DNA from: Odontesthes bonariensis
Lineage: Eukaryota; Chordata; Actinopteri; Atheriniformes; Atherinopsidae
Direction: 5' to 3'
Assembly: GCF_027942865.1 (NCBI RefSeq)
Contig: NC_134509.1
Coordinates: 31,050,197 to 31,114,196, forward strand
DNA length: 64,000 nucleotides
Shown: piece by piece, positions 25,615 to 51,875 of the stretch
Layout: each line of letters starts with the position of its first letter
Numbering within the stretch: position 1 is the stretch's first letter
Position numbers and translations under genes: made by a program
Notes under the pieces: model-generated
What the model saw: the letters and a program-made list of their open reading frames with translations, nothing else
Databases searched by the model: none
Told to the model about the DNA's origin: nothing

Positions 25615-28562
25615 TCTGCGTGTGTGTGTGTATAAAAACAAATAGTTGTGTAAATATCTTTCTTTAAAACTCAGGTCTTGGAAAGCAGACGTGTTTTTGA
25701 TGTTTTTTTCCCCATAACACTGATCTACAGAACCGGTTCAGTTCAGCTCTGACAAACACCTCAAAGGCTATCGTTTTGGTTCGTTTCGGGGGCGTTTCAA
25801 CACTCTTATCTTGTGTCGCACTGTTTCTGTGTTTCGCTTAAGGGATACTTTGTCACTTTGGCCTTCACCTCGAGACAGAAGGTGAACATTTAATGTGGCA
25901 GTCCAAACGTCAGCCGACTGCGATAAAAAGCAATTCAACGTTTAGTCTATAAATTGTACCCACTTTTGACGCCACACTGGCAATAAGGTGCACGAGATTT
26001 ATTCTATTAGAACTAAAAAATAACAAGGAATAAAAAGAACTAGAATACGCCTGGTCATTTCTGGTTTGGGATTTTTGTTTTTTTTAAAGCATTTTTGAGG
26101 ACTGGATTGTTTTTTGTTCAATTTTTTTGTCACAGAGTTAGCTTTACAGCTATCTATCGCAACGCTTGTTTGGTTCTACAATCCTGCCAATTCAATAAAG
26201 CCCGACCAATATATTAGTTTACTGAAGTATTACTGATGTATAATTGCCAATCACAAATATCTCGCAAACCGTGTAAACGTTATATCATGTATATATATAT
26301 ATATTGATGGAAAACTTCATTTTCCCTTTTACACATAACTTGGACATTTATGTGAACACACATAATTCATATGAATCTCGTAGTGTCATTTTCTAAAACT
26401 CATACTAAGAGAAAGCACAAAGTTTGAGCGTTAATCAAATCATTTATCTGGAGCGACCTTTCAAGCCTGCAACAATCGACGCACACAAAATATCACAATA
26501 TAAAAAATATTGTTGAAAACTTGGACAAACTCGGTCATTTATAATAAAATCTGAAAGGCTTAATCTTTCCAACGGTTTATATTTCATGTTTCTAGTTTCT
26601 TCAGGGGGTTAAAAAAAAAAAAAAGAAAAAGAAAAGTTTTTGTGGACAAGTTTCAAGTTTTCAAGAAAACCCTCAGCTTTTTAGAAGGATGCTTTAAATG
26701 AAGCTCTGGGTGTGAATGGGTGGACACAGCAGGCTACACTCGTTTGCTTTTTTTTTTGTCATGCTGCCTCTTAGGATAGAAAAAATTTAAATCCAGCTAG
26801 AACCTGGTGAGAATGTAATTTGAATATTCGTTTGACCCATCAGTGAAATTGAAGGCCAAAATACCACTGCCACTGTTTGAAAATCTCATCTAAAGCCCCT
26901 GAATTCATCCTCAAGCGGAGCACGAAAGTGCTCTCCAGGGTGTAGTTGATGAGCGTACTCGGCTGCAATGTGTGAGTCTTAAGGCCGTTGGAAATGGGGA
27001 TATGAAAAAAATAGGCGTGACGAACATGTAAATATGACTGGGCTGACTTTCAGGGTTGTTTCTATGCCAACATTTTTCTGTTAAGCGGCATCTTTTTATG
27101 AAATTGTAAAGGCAACAACTTCCCTTTCAAACAAACGCACAGAAATTTCAGGTTTCCGTGATTTTCCGCAGCCTCCAGAAACACGAGCGCTCCGTAGCCG
27201 ATTGCTCACATGTGCTGGGCCGCAGCCTCTCAGGTATACTTCTGTGCAATTCCAAAATTGCTCTAGTGTGCTGTGGCTGATGCAGCTGACGGTGCCCAAA
27301 TGCGTATTAGGGTGTAAAGAGTGCTCACCGCACCAGTGGGTGAATGAATCGACCAAGCGTGTGTGCAAACACCCCGTCTGACTACCCGCGCTCTCCTTCT
27401 CCCTCTGTGCAGCGCACACACAAACTGAGTCGTAGTCCAACACACCGACACAGACGTGCAGAGCTGTATTCCTTTACCACGTACCGCTGCCTGAATTAGC
27501 ACTTTAGTCAATGCCAGGCAGACGCGCGAAGAAGCCTGTCCTGTTAATGGCGCGGCTGCAAATACTCATTTGGAAATCAATTTGAACTCGTCCTGAAATT
27601 AAACCTCACACACTAAAGTTACCGAGCTCTCCAGCAGAAACTTGTTTTCAAGTCATTTTTGACTTTCCTTCAGATTTTCTTGAAAATACGGGCGGTATAA
27701 GGAGATAGAAATTTGAGTTTCTTTCTTTTTTTTTTCTTTTTCTTAAATAAAAAACACCCCTCTCCTTCTAATACGTACAAAAACTTAGTTCGATTGTACT
27801 CATACCGCAGGAAACAACACAGTGCATTTAGCTCATGCAAACTCTGTAACAATCATATGTAACAAATTTCCTCTCCCTCGGGAGCCTTGGCCAAAAAAAC
27901 ATCTAAACCACACAAAAAGGAGATAACAAAACACCAAACAAACAGATCTTTAAGGTGTACTAAGTGGGGAAAGGCTTTAAAATTGTAGATTTTCTCCTCT
28001 GCCACAACACTGGCTTACAAATCTCGAAATGCACCATCCAATCAAGATGCTGCCACCAAAGCAACAACTCAAATCAGTAGCACTTCCTTTAAGACTGACG
28101 GGTCAGTTTCCCTGCTTACCTGGCAGGGCTTCAACGAGCAGGGTCAGGCTGAGGTCCAGGAAATCGTAAACTATACCAATATACATATCAATACCATTTC
28201 AGCCCCTGACCTCATTAACACCATACTCTCAGAAAAGCTTTCATCCTGCTGTCCAGATGCTAAAAAGCAAAACAATACACAAACAAAAAGGGCTCAGCAC
28301 AGTCTCACTCAGTCTCCGCTGATGTACAACACTGCAGTTTGGATGCTTCATCACGCATACATTCAATATGAAAACAACAGTGTTACCGGAGTTTGGAGGA
28401 GGACATCTCTCCAAACTAGATTACCCCTAAACCCCCCCTGTCCCCAGGGAATGTCTGATTGATTATAATTATAAGAAAAGGACCTTACAATACACAATTT
28501 AAAAACATAAAAAAATAAAGGCTGAAACAATCAGATTTGAAAAGATTTCAGAGGAATGAAGA

Positions 28563-28577
28563 GGGGGGGGGGGGGGG
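28563..28577. repeat. Poly(G) run of 15
   Basis: Fifteen G in a row on the plus strand, followed about 110 bases later by 27 A (28687-28713). Both lie in the proximal nacc1 3' UTR, where they are C and T runs in the mRNA sense. Confidence 0.95.
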
Positions 28578-28897
28578 CTTATCTTCTGCCTCTTCACTCT
28601 GCAACCTTTCTCCATGTCCTTCGGTCTCTCTCCATCAGAAGAGCAATGAGGAACATTCTCTGTTGTGGAAAGAGACAGAAAGGTGGAAAAAAAAAAAAAA
28701 AAAAAAAAAAAAAGCACAACAAAATGACCCAAAGAGGTGCAAGAGAAGACACAGATCCCCAAAACATGGTGGCTTGGGAAGGAGTGCTTACTGTCATCAA
28801 GACCACAGTGGCCATCGTCCTCGACTAATCACCCCAGAGAAATGCCAACCCTCCTTCCATCAATCTGTCCATTCCATCTATCTGTCCGATAACTCAC

Positions 28898-41516
<12,619 letters not shown>

Positions 41517-43269
41517 TTAACTGGATCACAAAAAGGTTAGAAAGTGAGGAGTGTGTCAGGCACAGGATGCAATAACAGAAAGAATTAGACATCAGATAAT
41601 AAGGAAGGAAGGCAAAGATGATGGGATGTCAGGGATAATTCAAAAGAGGGTAAGCAGAGTAAATAGGATAGAAACTGATGAAAAATTACAGAAGTGAAAA
41701 AGGAGAAGATGAGATAAGGCAGCACAACAGAAGAGAAAACAATAAAAACGAGTTACAACACAAGGATAACAGAGGAAAAAAAACTGGAAGATGTACAGAA
41801 GACAGACGAGACAGAAATGAGGGGGAAAGAACTTAAAGAAACTGGGTAAGTAAAGTGTAATGATTAATTAATTCATTATTTGGAAAACAACTTCTCTTCA
41901 AAACTTTTAACTTCCACGTGAAAGAGAATTCTGGGGCAGCAGTGACAGTTACATAACCCTTTATCTTTTTCCTAAGCTTGTTACATTACATCTAATTCAC
42001 AGTTAATAAACAGTTTGCTGGTTTTTTGCCCTACTTTGTTACTTTTTTGTCACTCCCTCACAGTCAAAACACAGCTGCTTACATAACCCATCTATTTCAT
42101 TTGTATTTTTCACCATCCGACAAAGAGGCCTGTGATCAAAAGAAAAGGAACTGTCAAAGTTGCAACAAAGAATAAATAAAGACAAGATGTCTCCCGAATT
42201 TTTTATTTTTTTTTCTCAAGACTGGAGGCATCATTCTTGAATGGACCCTTTTCCTCTATTTATAAATGTACATAGCATAAATACAACTGCTCTCATGCCA
42301 GGTATGATGCAGCAGAAGTAAACAGATGAGAACACAAAGGTGAGTCACAATTCTATTGAGCAAACACATTATATGCAAGATTGTGGCCTCCGAGCGATGG
42401 ATGCTGGCCAAGCTTAGCTGACACAGACGCATATTGGAGCGTGGCTTGTAATGAGCAGACGATGATACGCTCTATCCTACCCTGGCTACAACCCTAAACA
42501 ACCTACTAATCTGAGCAATATTAGACTGATTAACCTTGTTCCTCAACTGGAAGATTTATAAACAAAACCTCAACCGGAGGCTTCAAAATCACCTCCAGTT
42601 CTCCACATGAATTCAGAAAAGAATACTCTTTGATGTAGCAAATTTTGGGAAGTCAAATTATTCCTCAGTAAAAGAGCTTCCTTCTCAAGTTAAAAAAAAA
42701 AGTCATCCCTTTAACTCTGGTTTAATATATAGAAAATATTTCAACTACCATCAGAGACTGTATATACTGCGAGTGGCTCGGCCTGCAACTGGTGACCTTC
42801 TTTATCAATCAACATGTGCATTATTCTGTCTGATTGCATACATTCACATGCACATTCAGAATGCAGTGGTCGGGGCAAGATCCCAACACCAAACAGAGTT
42901 GTTCAAATATGAACTCTTGCATCATCCTACAATGACTGGTTTTTTTTGGCCTTGTGCATAATTAAAATAAACCGGTTTGATGCCTTACATTGAAAATATA
43001 GCCACGAAAATGAAACCTGGATGGAAGAAAAAACTTCATATTGTAGCCCCTAATAGATTTCCATTCTTATAGTTATTGTGTTAGCTTATCTCATGTTTGC
43101 CTTTTTGTATGATGGCTCAGTTAATGCCCCTGGGCATATGTGACAGCTGTCATTCAAAAATCTGTACGGACACATTTTTCATTCACGATTCGTTAGGGAG
43201 TCTCTTGACTGGCTTCCACCATACAATGTGTGCTCACTGCTGACGAAGCCCAAATCCATATCGTCCACC

Positions 43270-43370
43270 TCGCTCCAACTTTCCATCAGTTGTGAACAAG
43301 ATCACAAAACACTTAAACTTTTCCACTTGAGACAAAAACTCATCTCCAACCCCGAAGTTAGAAGAAGAGC
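43270..43370 (-). mobile_element. Short decayed Rex3/RTE-like fragment
   Basis: Segments CAGTTGTGAACAAGATCACA, TTCCACTTGAGAC and CTCATCTCCAACCCCG align in order with the Rex3 reverse transcriptase 3' region at about 1280-1360 of this window, with many substitutions. An old relic. Confidence 0.45.
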
Positions 43371-45047
43371 AGTCGCTGAGTGACTGCTGTGTGCATACTG
43401 GTCAACTTCCCAGAGGTAGCCATGTCTTGTCCATTTCTACAACAAGACACTTTCGGTTAACAACCAGTTTTTACTATTCATCAACTGGGCCTCTATAAAT
43501 TGTGTCTTCGAGAGAGGACAGAAAATGCCTTAACACTTGTTCCAACCAGTCACAGGAAAAGAATTCAGCAGCTACCAACATTTCAGAGGAAAAAAATCTT
43601 TCACATTAAAAAGCTGTTAGCAAAAGAGCTAAACAGATACCCGGAAGGTGGAATGCACAAAAGATTTTGACTATCCTTAATGAGGATTTTAAAAGAGAAA
43701 ACAAAAGACAAAATTAAACATAATTAGACTTGCCCACTGCAATTTCAATGGCATGCAATAATCAGCTTAGCCATTATGAGTTTAGAAGGTATCGAGGCAT
43801 TTGATATAAATGTACATTTTCCATTTCCTGAAAACACAAAGGGCTTTTTGTACAGCGACCATTTCACAATAAGTGGAAAAGACAGAGGCAGAGTTCTACA
43901 CATCAGAATCAGCACACCATTGTGCAGTGAAGCAAAACCTTAAACTTTGTTGATGTGGCAGAGACAGGTTTAATGTAGACTAAACAGCTTGGCAAAACAC
44001 ACGACAATGTCTCCGGTTGCAAATCCGTCATTACAACCACGCAATCGGCATATAGTGCAAAAACTCTTGCGCTTTAATCACTGTAATCCTTCCATGAGAC
44101 TAAAACAAGTTGAGCTAATCTAAGATTTTTATAGGAAAAGAGGGGGAAAATAAGCTAATTAAAGCTTTTTTTTGTGGTAAATACACTAACTCTTGACCTA
44201 AATCAAGTTATAATTACAGGAGCACCTGAAACTGGATTTTTCATTTAACTGCTTCAGAAGAGCTACTCCTTGACCAGTAACAAAGGACAGTGCTTGTAAT
44301 GGGAAGCTTCCAGGTGTGAATGTGAAGCAGGCTGCTGTGGCTTGCATGCTCAGCAAACCTTCCCTGGCTGGAAAATAAATGTGGAAAAAAAGTAGACTAA
44401 AGCAGTCCTGAGCTCCTGCCTTATGCCTACATAAAGGACAGCACTGAGAATAGAGAGCCATCAGCATTTCATTAAATTAATTAGCAGCTTTACAGTAACT
44501 AATTCATTTTGATTAATGTCAGCATAGCACATTTGGTAAGAAGGGGGCGGAAAGAAACAAGAACAAACCGTGTTTATTTATGGCAAGAAAGCCACACGTT
44601 TCATTAATATGTTTTCCTTTGTTGACATTTCTGAATTTATGCTCACAAAGTCAACGTCAGTCTTGGCTATCAGCACCTATGGGTGCTTTCAAAGTCAGTC
44701 GACACATACGATAGTTAAAGATTTCCCAAGTGTTAATAATAATGTGCGTAATAACCATATAAACTGTAGTTGCAATATCATTACGCCTAATTAATGGGGC
44801 AGTCCTGCACCGCACAACAACAATTATGATCACATATAAACTACTAGATAGGGAACATAATTATCATAGCAAGACTATTATAAAAATATAATCTACATTA
44901 ATATATTCAGTTTTGTTACACCTACTTATTTAAGCCTGCCAACCGAGTTTTCATTTGCCTCCTATTGTGCCGTAACACATAAACATTAAAGCAATTATAA
45001 TTCAACCGAGGTGGTTGAAACTAATATTCTCTCCGTGCTTTTTTAGT

Positions 45048-45049
45048 AT

Positions 45050-45095
<46 letters not shown>
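45048..45095. repeat. (TAA)n microsatellite
   Basis: About 15 ATA/TAA units, the last one imperfect. Confidence 0.95.
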
Positions 45096-45776
45096 TAATA
45101 TTTCAATAAGTGAACCTCGTCACTGTATTACAAAAAAAAAAAGGTTACAAGTCTTACGTATGATTTAAACTAAAAACAAACCCATTTTGGTTTCTGACGT
45201 GCTAAGAAAATGCAGGAAACGTATGATGCACACTAACTGCTCTTATACATCTGCACATGGCCCTGAGCGAACATTTGAACAGACAAGTGTCCCAGTGGAG
45301 CTTCTCAGCAACCAATAATGGATACCTGGGGTTGTTTCCAGGTGTAAATATGTCCAATCACATGAATAATAAGCAGGAAGCTGTTAGGACAAAAAGCATG
45401 TGTGAGGAAAAAGAAAAGAAAAAAATGACCCCCCTGAGTACAATGATACTGATGATAAACATAACAAACCTGAATCTGAGGTGAAAGTTTTAACCGCAGA
45501 CGTGTGTATGTTTTTTTTTTTTTTTTTTTAAGGCTAACATGTTCTTCCAAGCGAGCCTATTGTTTGATTGATTTCATTTCGACACAGTGTGGAGCATTGA
45601 CTTGTCACTCCACTGACATCCCACCCGCCACCTTTTCTTCCTCACGGGTCAGAGGGGTCACAACAACTTACAAGACCCATAAAGGGGAGTTAATTCACAC
45701 CACTTGACCCTTGCCCTGTAGTCAACATATGCCCCATTTCATGCTCTGACTCAGTGCTAAACTGAGTGGCTGGATC

Positions 45777-45791
45777 TGTGTGTGTATGTGT

Positions 45792-45824
<33 letters not shown>
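45777..45824. repeat. (TG)n microsatellite
   Basis: A TG tract with two TATG interruptions. Confidence 0.95.
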
Positions 45825-46356
45825 AGTGTCTCCTCTGCAACTTTTTCACTTTATCTTAGTGCTACAAACTCTGTTTCACTTTATGCACACTAACCACATG
45901 CTCCTCCTACAACCCCCCCAAAAAAAATTGAACTTTATTATCACAGTCAGCCATAGTAAAAGCTACCATCAATCTGAACATCAGTCTTTGATATCAACAT
46001 CAATCACTGCTTAATCATATTCAGTTTCCTGGTTTAGGGAGGTTAAAGGTGGCCTGTTAGCAAGTAGCAGGCTAAAGCTAAAGCTAGCATTGGCCATGAG
46101 AGTACACTTCACCTCCACATATAAGTAACAAACATGTCATTAATCACACGTAATAAATTCCAGGCTCTGGGTTCAAGACATTTATGGAGGAAAAAGCTGT
46201 ATTCACCGACACTCTTTGGGTAGACAGCCACCACGATGTCGCTATAGTGTAGCCTCCCTTGGGCACCACAAGAGCTGAAACTTCAAAAACGAAATATAAT
46301 TCATACACATAAATTATACATCATTCTGACATGAAAGTCTACCAGTCGAGTCTCAC

Positions 46357-48860
46357 CGGCAAAACGGCTCGGGAAAAATCCCGCCACCAGCGGTTAAGGA
46401 GGTCAGCGAGAGCGGCCAAAGAGCTCTCGGTGCCCCGCCGTGTGCCAGCCTCTATGCCCGGTAGAATTTGGGAGTCCTCTGCTGGCCCGGGCCGGTGCAA
46501 GCGCGACTTCAGCGGGAGGGGGCGGCGGCAGAGAAGGCACAAAAAGAGGGCTATTCTCCTTTATTTTGGATGTCCGTCGCGACTCCAACTTCACTCAACG
46601 CTTGAACGCAAATGTTTGTCGCCCGAGACACCGAGGACATGAACACTGACACAAAACAGTCAAGGGGGTAAAGATATTCAGCAGTCCGGTGCTCTCCTCG
46701 CCCCCCTGCCCCCCCCCCCCCTCTCCGTGACAGCACGGTGTGATGCCCATTCAGACCAAATTCCCTTCTCTTCCTACGGCCCAATGGCAGCTACAGATAA
46801 GGGTCTGCCAAACGTTATTCCTCTCCAAGATGTCGCTTAGGATGAATCACAGATATTACATTATTCATTACATCTCCATCAAAAATTGGTCTCGGGCAGC
46901 CACACAGGCTACTTGGCTCCGATTCACAACGGATTTTATACCGGGGGGGGTCTATAACGGAGGGCGATCCTGGCACTCCATCTTTAACCGACATCAACAG
47001 GTCATCCCGGGACACAAACGCTCTGCAACTGTGGGTGAGACAGAGGGATGGATCCGGCATGGCGAGAGTAGAGAAGAGAGGAGGGGAGAGGAAAGTAAGG
47101 GGTTGGCTGTAAATTCCTAACCCGTTTACCGACAGGACACCATACTATTTAGCGGACGAACGACTGGCAGCTCTTTACAGATGCTGCATAATATTAAGAA
47201 GAAGACCTGCGGCTCCAAACACCACCGAGTTTCTGAGGAAGTTCAGGAATGCGGGAGAAAGATGAACCGGCAACTCGTGTAGTCACTCGCCGGGGAAGAC
47301 AGGAGGTAGCTCGGGGCGACGAAAGTATGAAGCCGGTGTGAAGTGGTTAAAGTTTGGTCTGTCCCCTTGTGCCCATCCCCCATAGTATCCAGCACAACTT
47401 TAACACCAAGCACCCCCCCCCCCCCTCCAATAAAAAAAGGGGGAAAAAAAGAAAACAATAGCCTAACCTCCACTTCGGCACACCGCTGGAGACCATACAC
47501 CGCCCGCTATTCACCCATCCAAATTCAAGAAGGCACCCCAACCAACACCACACATACACACGCACACCACGTACATAGTGCGCGAGCAGTACACTCCGTC
47601 TCACCGAACCGTCCCTACGAGGTGACCCACCGCGTTTGACTCACCCCTCAGATGTAGCCTATTCCGCTGGAAATTGTATCAATGGAGGAGCGGCGCAGAA
47701 GAAGCAGTCCAGTGTCTCCCTCCGCCTCGCCACAGACAGTCATTCACTGTGACTGTACGCTGTGAACCAGCAGCCGGAGCACGCACACGACTCATGCATA
47801 CACACTTTAGCGTGCGTGCCCGCAATCATTCACGCAGACGAGGAAAAGAGCGCAGAGCTATCGAGGAGGGGGACACACAGAGGAGCAAAGCGGGGATTTT
47901 TTTCCTTTTTTAACCCTCCCAGGGGTTGCAGACAGATCACAGAGCTACTGATCGGTCTGACAGATAGACAGGTAGACAGACAGATAAAAGGGCTGTGGGC
48001 ACTATCTTGCCAATAGGCTTAAACAACATATGGCACCCTATCTACTGTTAATACAGCAGTGATTTATAATGATAATGGGCTGTGCTACCTGCTCTCCATT
48101 AATAGCCTGATATGGAATAATTAGGCTATATATTTAATGTATATTATCGGTGTCTTATATCAGAAGTCAGTTGTTCTAATAGACTAATTATAGTCTTAGT
48201 AAAAACGAAAACATAAGTTATCCATAATTTATCACTATTTATTTCTTTAATTTTCTTTTTAAATATGTCGCAGAAGAAAGTTTATTTTCAAACCATTGTG
48301 ATTTCTAAATACCATAAAAAACAAAGCAAGAAACCCAAAAGTTATCCATCTATCGATCTGTCCTTAAGCCTCAGTGGGCTGTTTTTATTTCTTGTTATTT
48401 TATGTTTCAAAATGTTCTGTTTGAGAATATAGGCCAGAAAGTGCAATACGATTTTGGCGGGAATGTAAGCCGCAATGTGTCAAACACATTGACACTAATG
48501 ACAGAAAAGTAATGAGATTACATTTGAAGGAACAACTGATAACACACAGGAGCCCACGCGCCGCAGGAAGCAGGTAGACAGGCGGGCAGCGTCCCCAGCC
48601 GACCTGTCTGAGCCCCACCCACCAGTCCACCCACTGAACCCGCTCACTCACTCACCGGGGCGTCTTTGGCCGTGGAAACGATTCCCTCCTTCCCACCGCC
48701 GCGCGTACCGTGAAGCCGGGAGCCGGCGGTTCGATCCCGCTTGTCTTCCGCGTGTGATGGCGCGTCTAGACTCCGGGCAGGTGAGCCCTCCGGGGCCTCC
48801 AGGCACTGCGCACAGAGAATACTAAACAGGATGAGACTGCATTCGGGCACGGCACTGCGC
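46357..48860 (-). promoter_or_regulatory. nacc1: CpG-rich candidate promoter and first exons of nacc1
   Basis: GC- and CpG-rich patches (46380-46640, around 47230-47330 and 48540-48860) stand out from the AT-rich surroundings. On the minus strand three good donor sites follow CpG-rich sequence: TTTTGCCG/GTGAGA (exon end 46357), TGAGGG/GTGAGT (exon end 47645) and GCCCCG/GTGAGTGAG (exon end 48656). Any could join the acceptor of the ATG exon at 41481. The sequence does not say which is used. No TATA box seen. Confidence 0.45.
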
Positions 48861-49659
48861 TCCCCGCTCTCTCTCCCTGTCATGCCAAATACTATTAACT
48901 CTATAATTCTCCTGTGTCAGATGTATAGCGCCACGCTCTCTGGGCATTCATTGTCACAGCGCCCCCATCCAGATGTTCAAGAATATTTGCAGATAGGCGT
49001 TCAGTAGAGGCAGGCGTTTTATCACGTCCTCACAGTCAGTTTTCGCTCTATGGAAGATGCTGAAAACCAGTGACTGAAACCACTTGATGGAATGATAAAA
49101 CAGTGAAAAACTACTTTTATTCATACAACCTTTCAATTCATATATGATTATTTAAAAGCTGTAGCCTATACATAATTATCTTGATTCATCCCTCAAACAG
49201 AAGAGTTTAAATATGATAGAAGAGGCTTCTTTTTTTTGCACTGTAGCTGAAATAGTTGCATTTCTATGCACTGAATTCATTTTGCAAACTAAGTACTAAA
49301 TTTTCATTTTTGATAGCAATTGATGTTGAGAAGTAGTTAGGCTATCAGTTAAATGTTGACATAAGCACAATTAAATGACCATGTAAAAGGAGAGTTTGGT
49401 CATTTTCCCTCTCTTGTTGTAGCATTTATATCATTTCAGTAGCGGGAATATTTTGGTTTAGCCTTCTCTTCGACACTTTTGGTCTTTTTTTTTTAAAGCT
49501 GCAATACAGGAAAGCACGAGAGAGTGATGATATGCAGCTCATGGTCACATAATGGGGCTACAATGGAAACTAAGTCATTTTGAAAGGTTTATGATGATTA
49601 CTTTGGAAGATGATCATATCTTTTACGCTGGTAAATAGTTTGCAGAGATGAACATTTGA
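48861..49659. other. Intergenic stretch, nothing recognised
   Basis: AT-rich, no supportable exon or element. Confidence 0.5.
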
Positions 49660-50330
49660 GGCCCCATCCACACGTAGCCGGGTATCTGCTAAAACGAATA
49701 TATTTTTCTACGTTTGGACCTGTCATCCACATGAAAACGCATAAAAACGCATCGTAAACGAATGTTTTTAAAAACTCCGGGCAAAGTGAAGATTTTTGAA
49801 AACTCCGTTTATGCAGCTGCGTGTAGACAGAGATAACTGGAGTTTTGCGTTTTCGAACGTCACAATATGCGCCAAAACAACAACAAATCTGCTTTAAAGT
49901 CAAAAGTGCGACCTTTGTTTACTGAAGAAGCATTGATGCCTTGAGAACTGTGGTGGTTATTATTGTGCAGGCGCCGTTTACTGCCTTGATTTTACACGCC
50001 CAAGTTGTACTCCCAGAGGAATGGCGTGACAATTTCGCATGTCCCGGTCCTCAGTCCTCTCGCTGTCGGAATTATTACGTCCTCATATCGAGGGGCAGTC
50101 CACTGTCAGTGTGCTCAAAAAAATTGCGTGCACACTTTATTATTTAGCTGACGAGGGCAGATTGCGCAAAACAGCATTTGGGTTGTCAAGACAGGTGAAA
50201 ACGCAGATGTTCGGTTATGTGTGGAAGGAGTTTTTTTCGAAAACGAGGTAATGTGGATACAGATTATTTTATAAACGGAGGGGGGGAAACATTCGGTTTT
50301 AAAAATACCCGGCTACGTGTGTACATAGCC
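49660..50330. mobile_element. Harbinger-like element, about 670 bp
   Basis: Imperfect terminal inverted repeats that share CACACGTAGCCGGGTAT next to each end. The flanking triplets are TGA (left) and TAA (right), suggesting a decayed 3-bp target duplication. Internal fragments resemble the N-terminal region of HARBI1-like proteins: LPEEWRDNFA (about 50001-50040) and, in another frame, MSRSSVLSLSELLRPHI and SVLKKIACTLYYLADEGRLR (50039-50168). The catalytic part is missing, so it is a deletion derivative. Confidence 0.6.
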
Positions 50331-50333
50331 TAA

Positions 50334-51875
50334 GTCTCAAATGAAGATGTATCTGAGTAAGTTATTAGTTACATCAAAGGAAACAAAGCCTGGGAGATTC
50401 TTGGAATACTCAGCAGTCCAGGTTTATTGTGTTCTGGTGTGTTGAAGCTCATTTGAAACATGCCACACATAAGCATGAAACAGATGTAAGGAGGTCTACG
50501 AACAAGCTTTTGGCACAGCGAACCCTTCTCAGGGTGGGATTTCTTGCAGTTTGGTGACAAAAGTTGAGTATTGAAACACATTTATTGAGCAAACAGACAA
50601 CTTAGAGCAATTATTTCAGGCCTCCATGGTAGGTCCCATGTTTAATGGGACATACAAATCAGAAACACACAAATCAGACGTTTGTTGTTTTTTTTGTTTT
50701 ATTTAACAACATGCTGGGCTGTTCTCCAGTGATGCAATTCAATGAATCACATTCAAACAAATAAGTACAAATTTGAGCTAGATGTAGTGAACTTTCGCTT
50801 GGATCTCTTCTCTTCTTTTCTACGTGTGCTCCACTGTATACCAGAGAGAAACTCTGAACTTTTTCCTCTCTGACAGCTTTAGTTACTTCACAAATCATTC
50901 CTCAGACATATATAAACTTCACATTAAATGTTGTCTTTCAATCTGTACTACACACCAGTATACAAGTAGCACAGCTGAAAAGGATTAGTCGGTCTATCAA
51001 CTAATCAACTGACAGAAAGTTGGCAACTGTTTCTTTATAACTGTTTAGATCACCTGAGACTACATTTCTCGCTATTTTGTGGGTTTTACTAAACAAATCA
51101 TCTGTTAATGGAGACAAAATACATTTAGAAGATTGATCAATCTGTTGCAGCCGGCCACAAAATAGTTCAAAACAGTCTTTTGTAAACCTACTCCGTTAGA
51201 TGCTGTGATTGCAGTGCAAAAGTGTTGAGTCAGCTCTCCTTTTTTTTCACATTTTGTTTCCAAAGAGCAAGGCTTTTGTGTAATCTTTTAAAGAGGTCTT
51301 GGGCAATAGTTCCCAAGGGTTTCTGAGCGATTTCCAAAGCTGTCCTTTAAAGATCGGCTGCTTCAGTCCAATCCATGGACTGGACCATTTTTCATTTTTT
51401 GTTGCTACTGAATCATTAATGTGTAAAATGCACCTAACTCAAGGGATGAACACGTGTTATGCTCAACAGACAGTTTTTATATATTGCATCTTTAGGCTCT
51501 TTGTCACTAGCAGTTACCATTTATTTTGTTGCATGTACAAAAAAACCCCAAAGAAAACACCATTTTAACGAAAGAAAATTGTATTTTTTTTGCAGCAGGG
51601 TGATTCCCAAAGAAAATGGAACGCTGTGTGTCCTTAAAAAAGTTTTGGGAAACTGGGGGAAAAAAAGGAAGTCCAGCAGAGACACAGGACCCGAGCAGGA
51701 CCTGAGAGACGCATAAGCCCTTTAGTTGATCAATACTGTTCACTAAAGCCTCATCACAATGTGTTTAAGTGTAAAGGTGTACCATACCAAATACCAAATA
51801 TTGACTTTCAAGCTCGTCAGAATGCAACTCAGTCTTTGCCTCATATACTAGTTCAATTTATATTTGCATATGTTT
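50334..51875. other. Intergenic stretch, nothing recognised
   Basis: AT-rich sequence without a supportable exon or recognised element. Confidence 0.5.

Larger units (their letters stand above)
18415..28897 (-). other. nacc1: nacc1 3' UTR and downstream region, extent uncertain
   Basis: This is 10.5 kb after the nacc1 stop codon with no exon of another gene and no recognised transposon. On the minus strand the first canonical AATAAA is at 26003-25998, giving a 3' UTR of about 2.9 kb, similar in scale to the human one. Other candidates are at 22799-22794, and at about 18442-18437 where AATAAAAGCTTTG looks like a true transcript end. The last would give a 10.5 kb 3' UTR. The stretch is rich in poly(A)/poly(T) runs and CA/TG tracts. 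Which signal is used cannot be read from the sequence. Confidence 0.45.

Noticed and set aside
45048..45095. Possible CRISPR-like or satellite array
   Set aside because: It is a simple TAA repeat; no spaced repeat array is present anywhere in the window.
48710..48750. tRNA-like B-box GGTTCGATCCCG
   Set aside because: No A-box at the right distance and no acceptor stem on either side; it lies in CpG-rich candidate promoter sequence.
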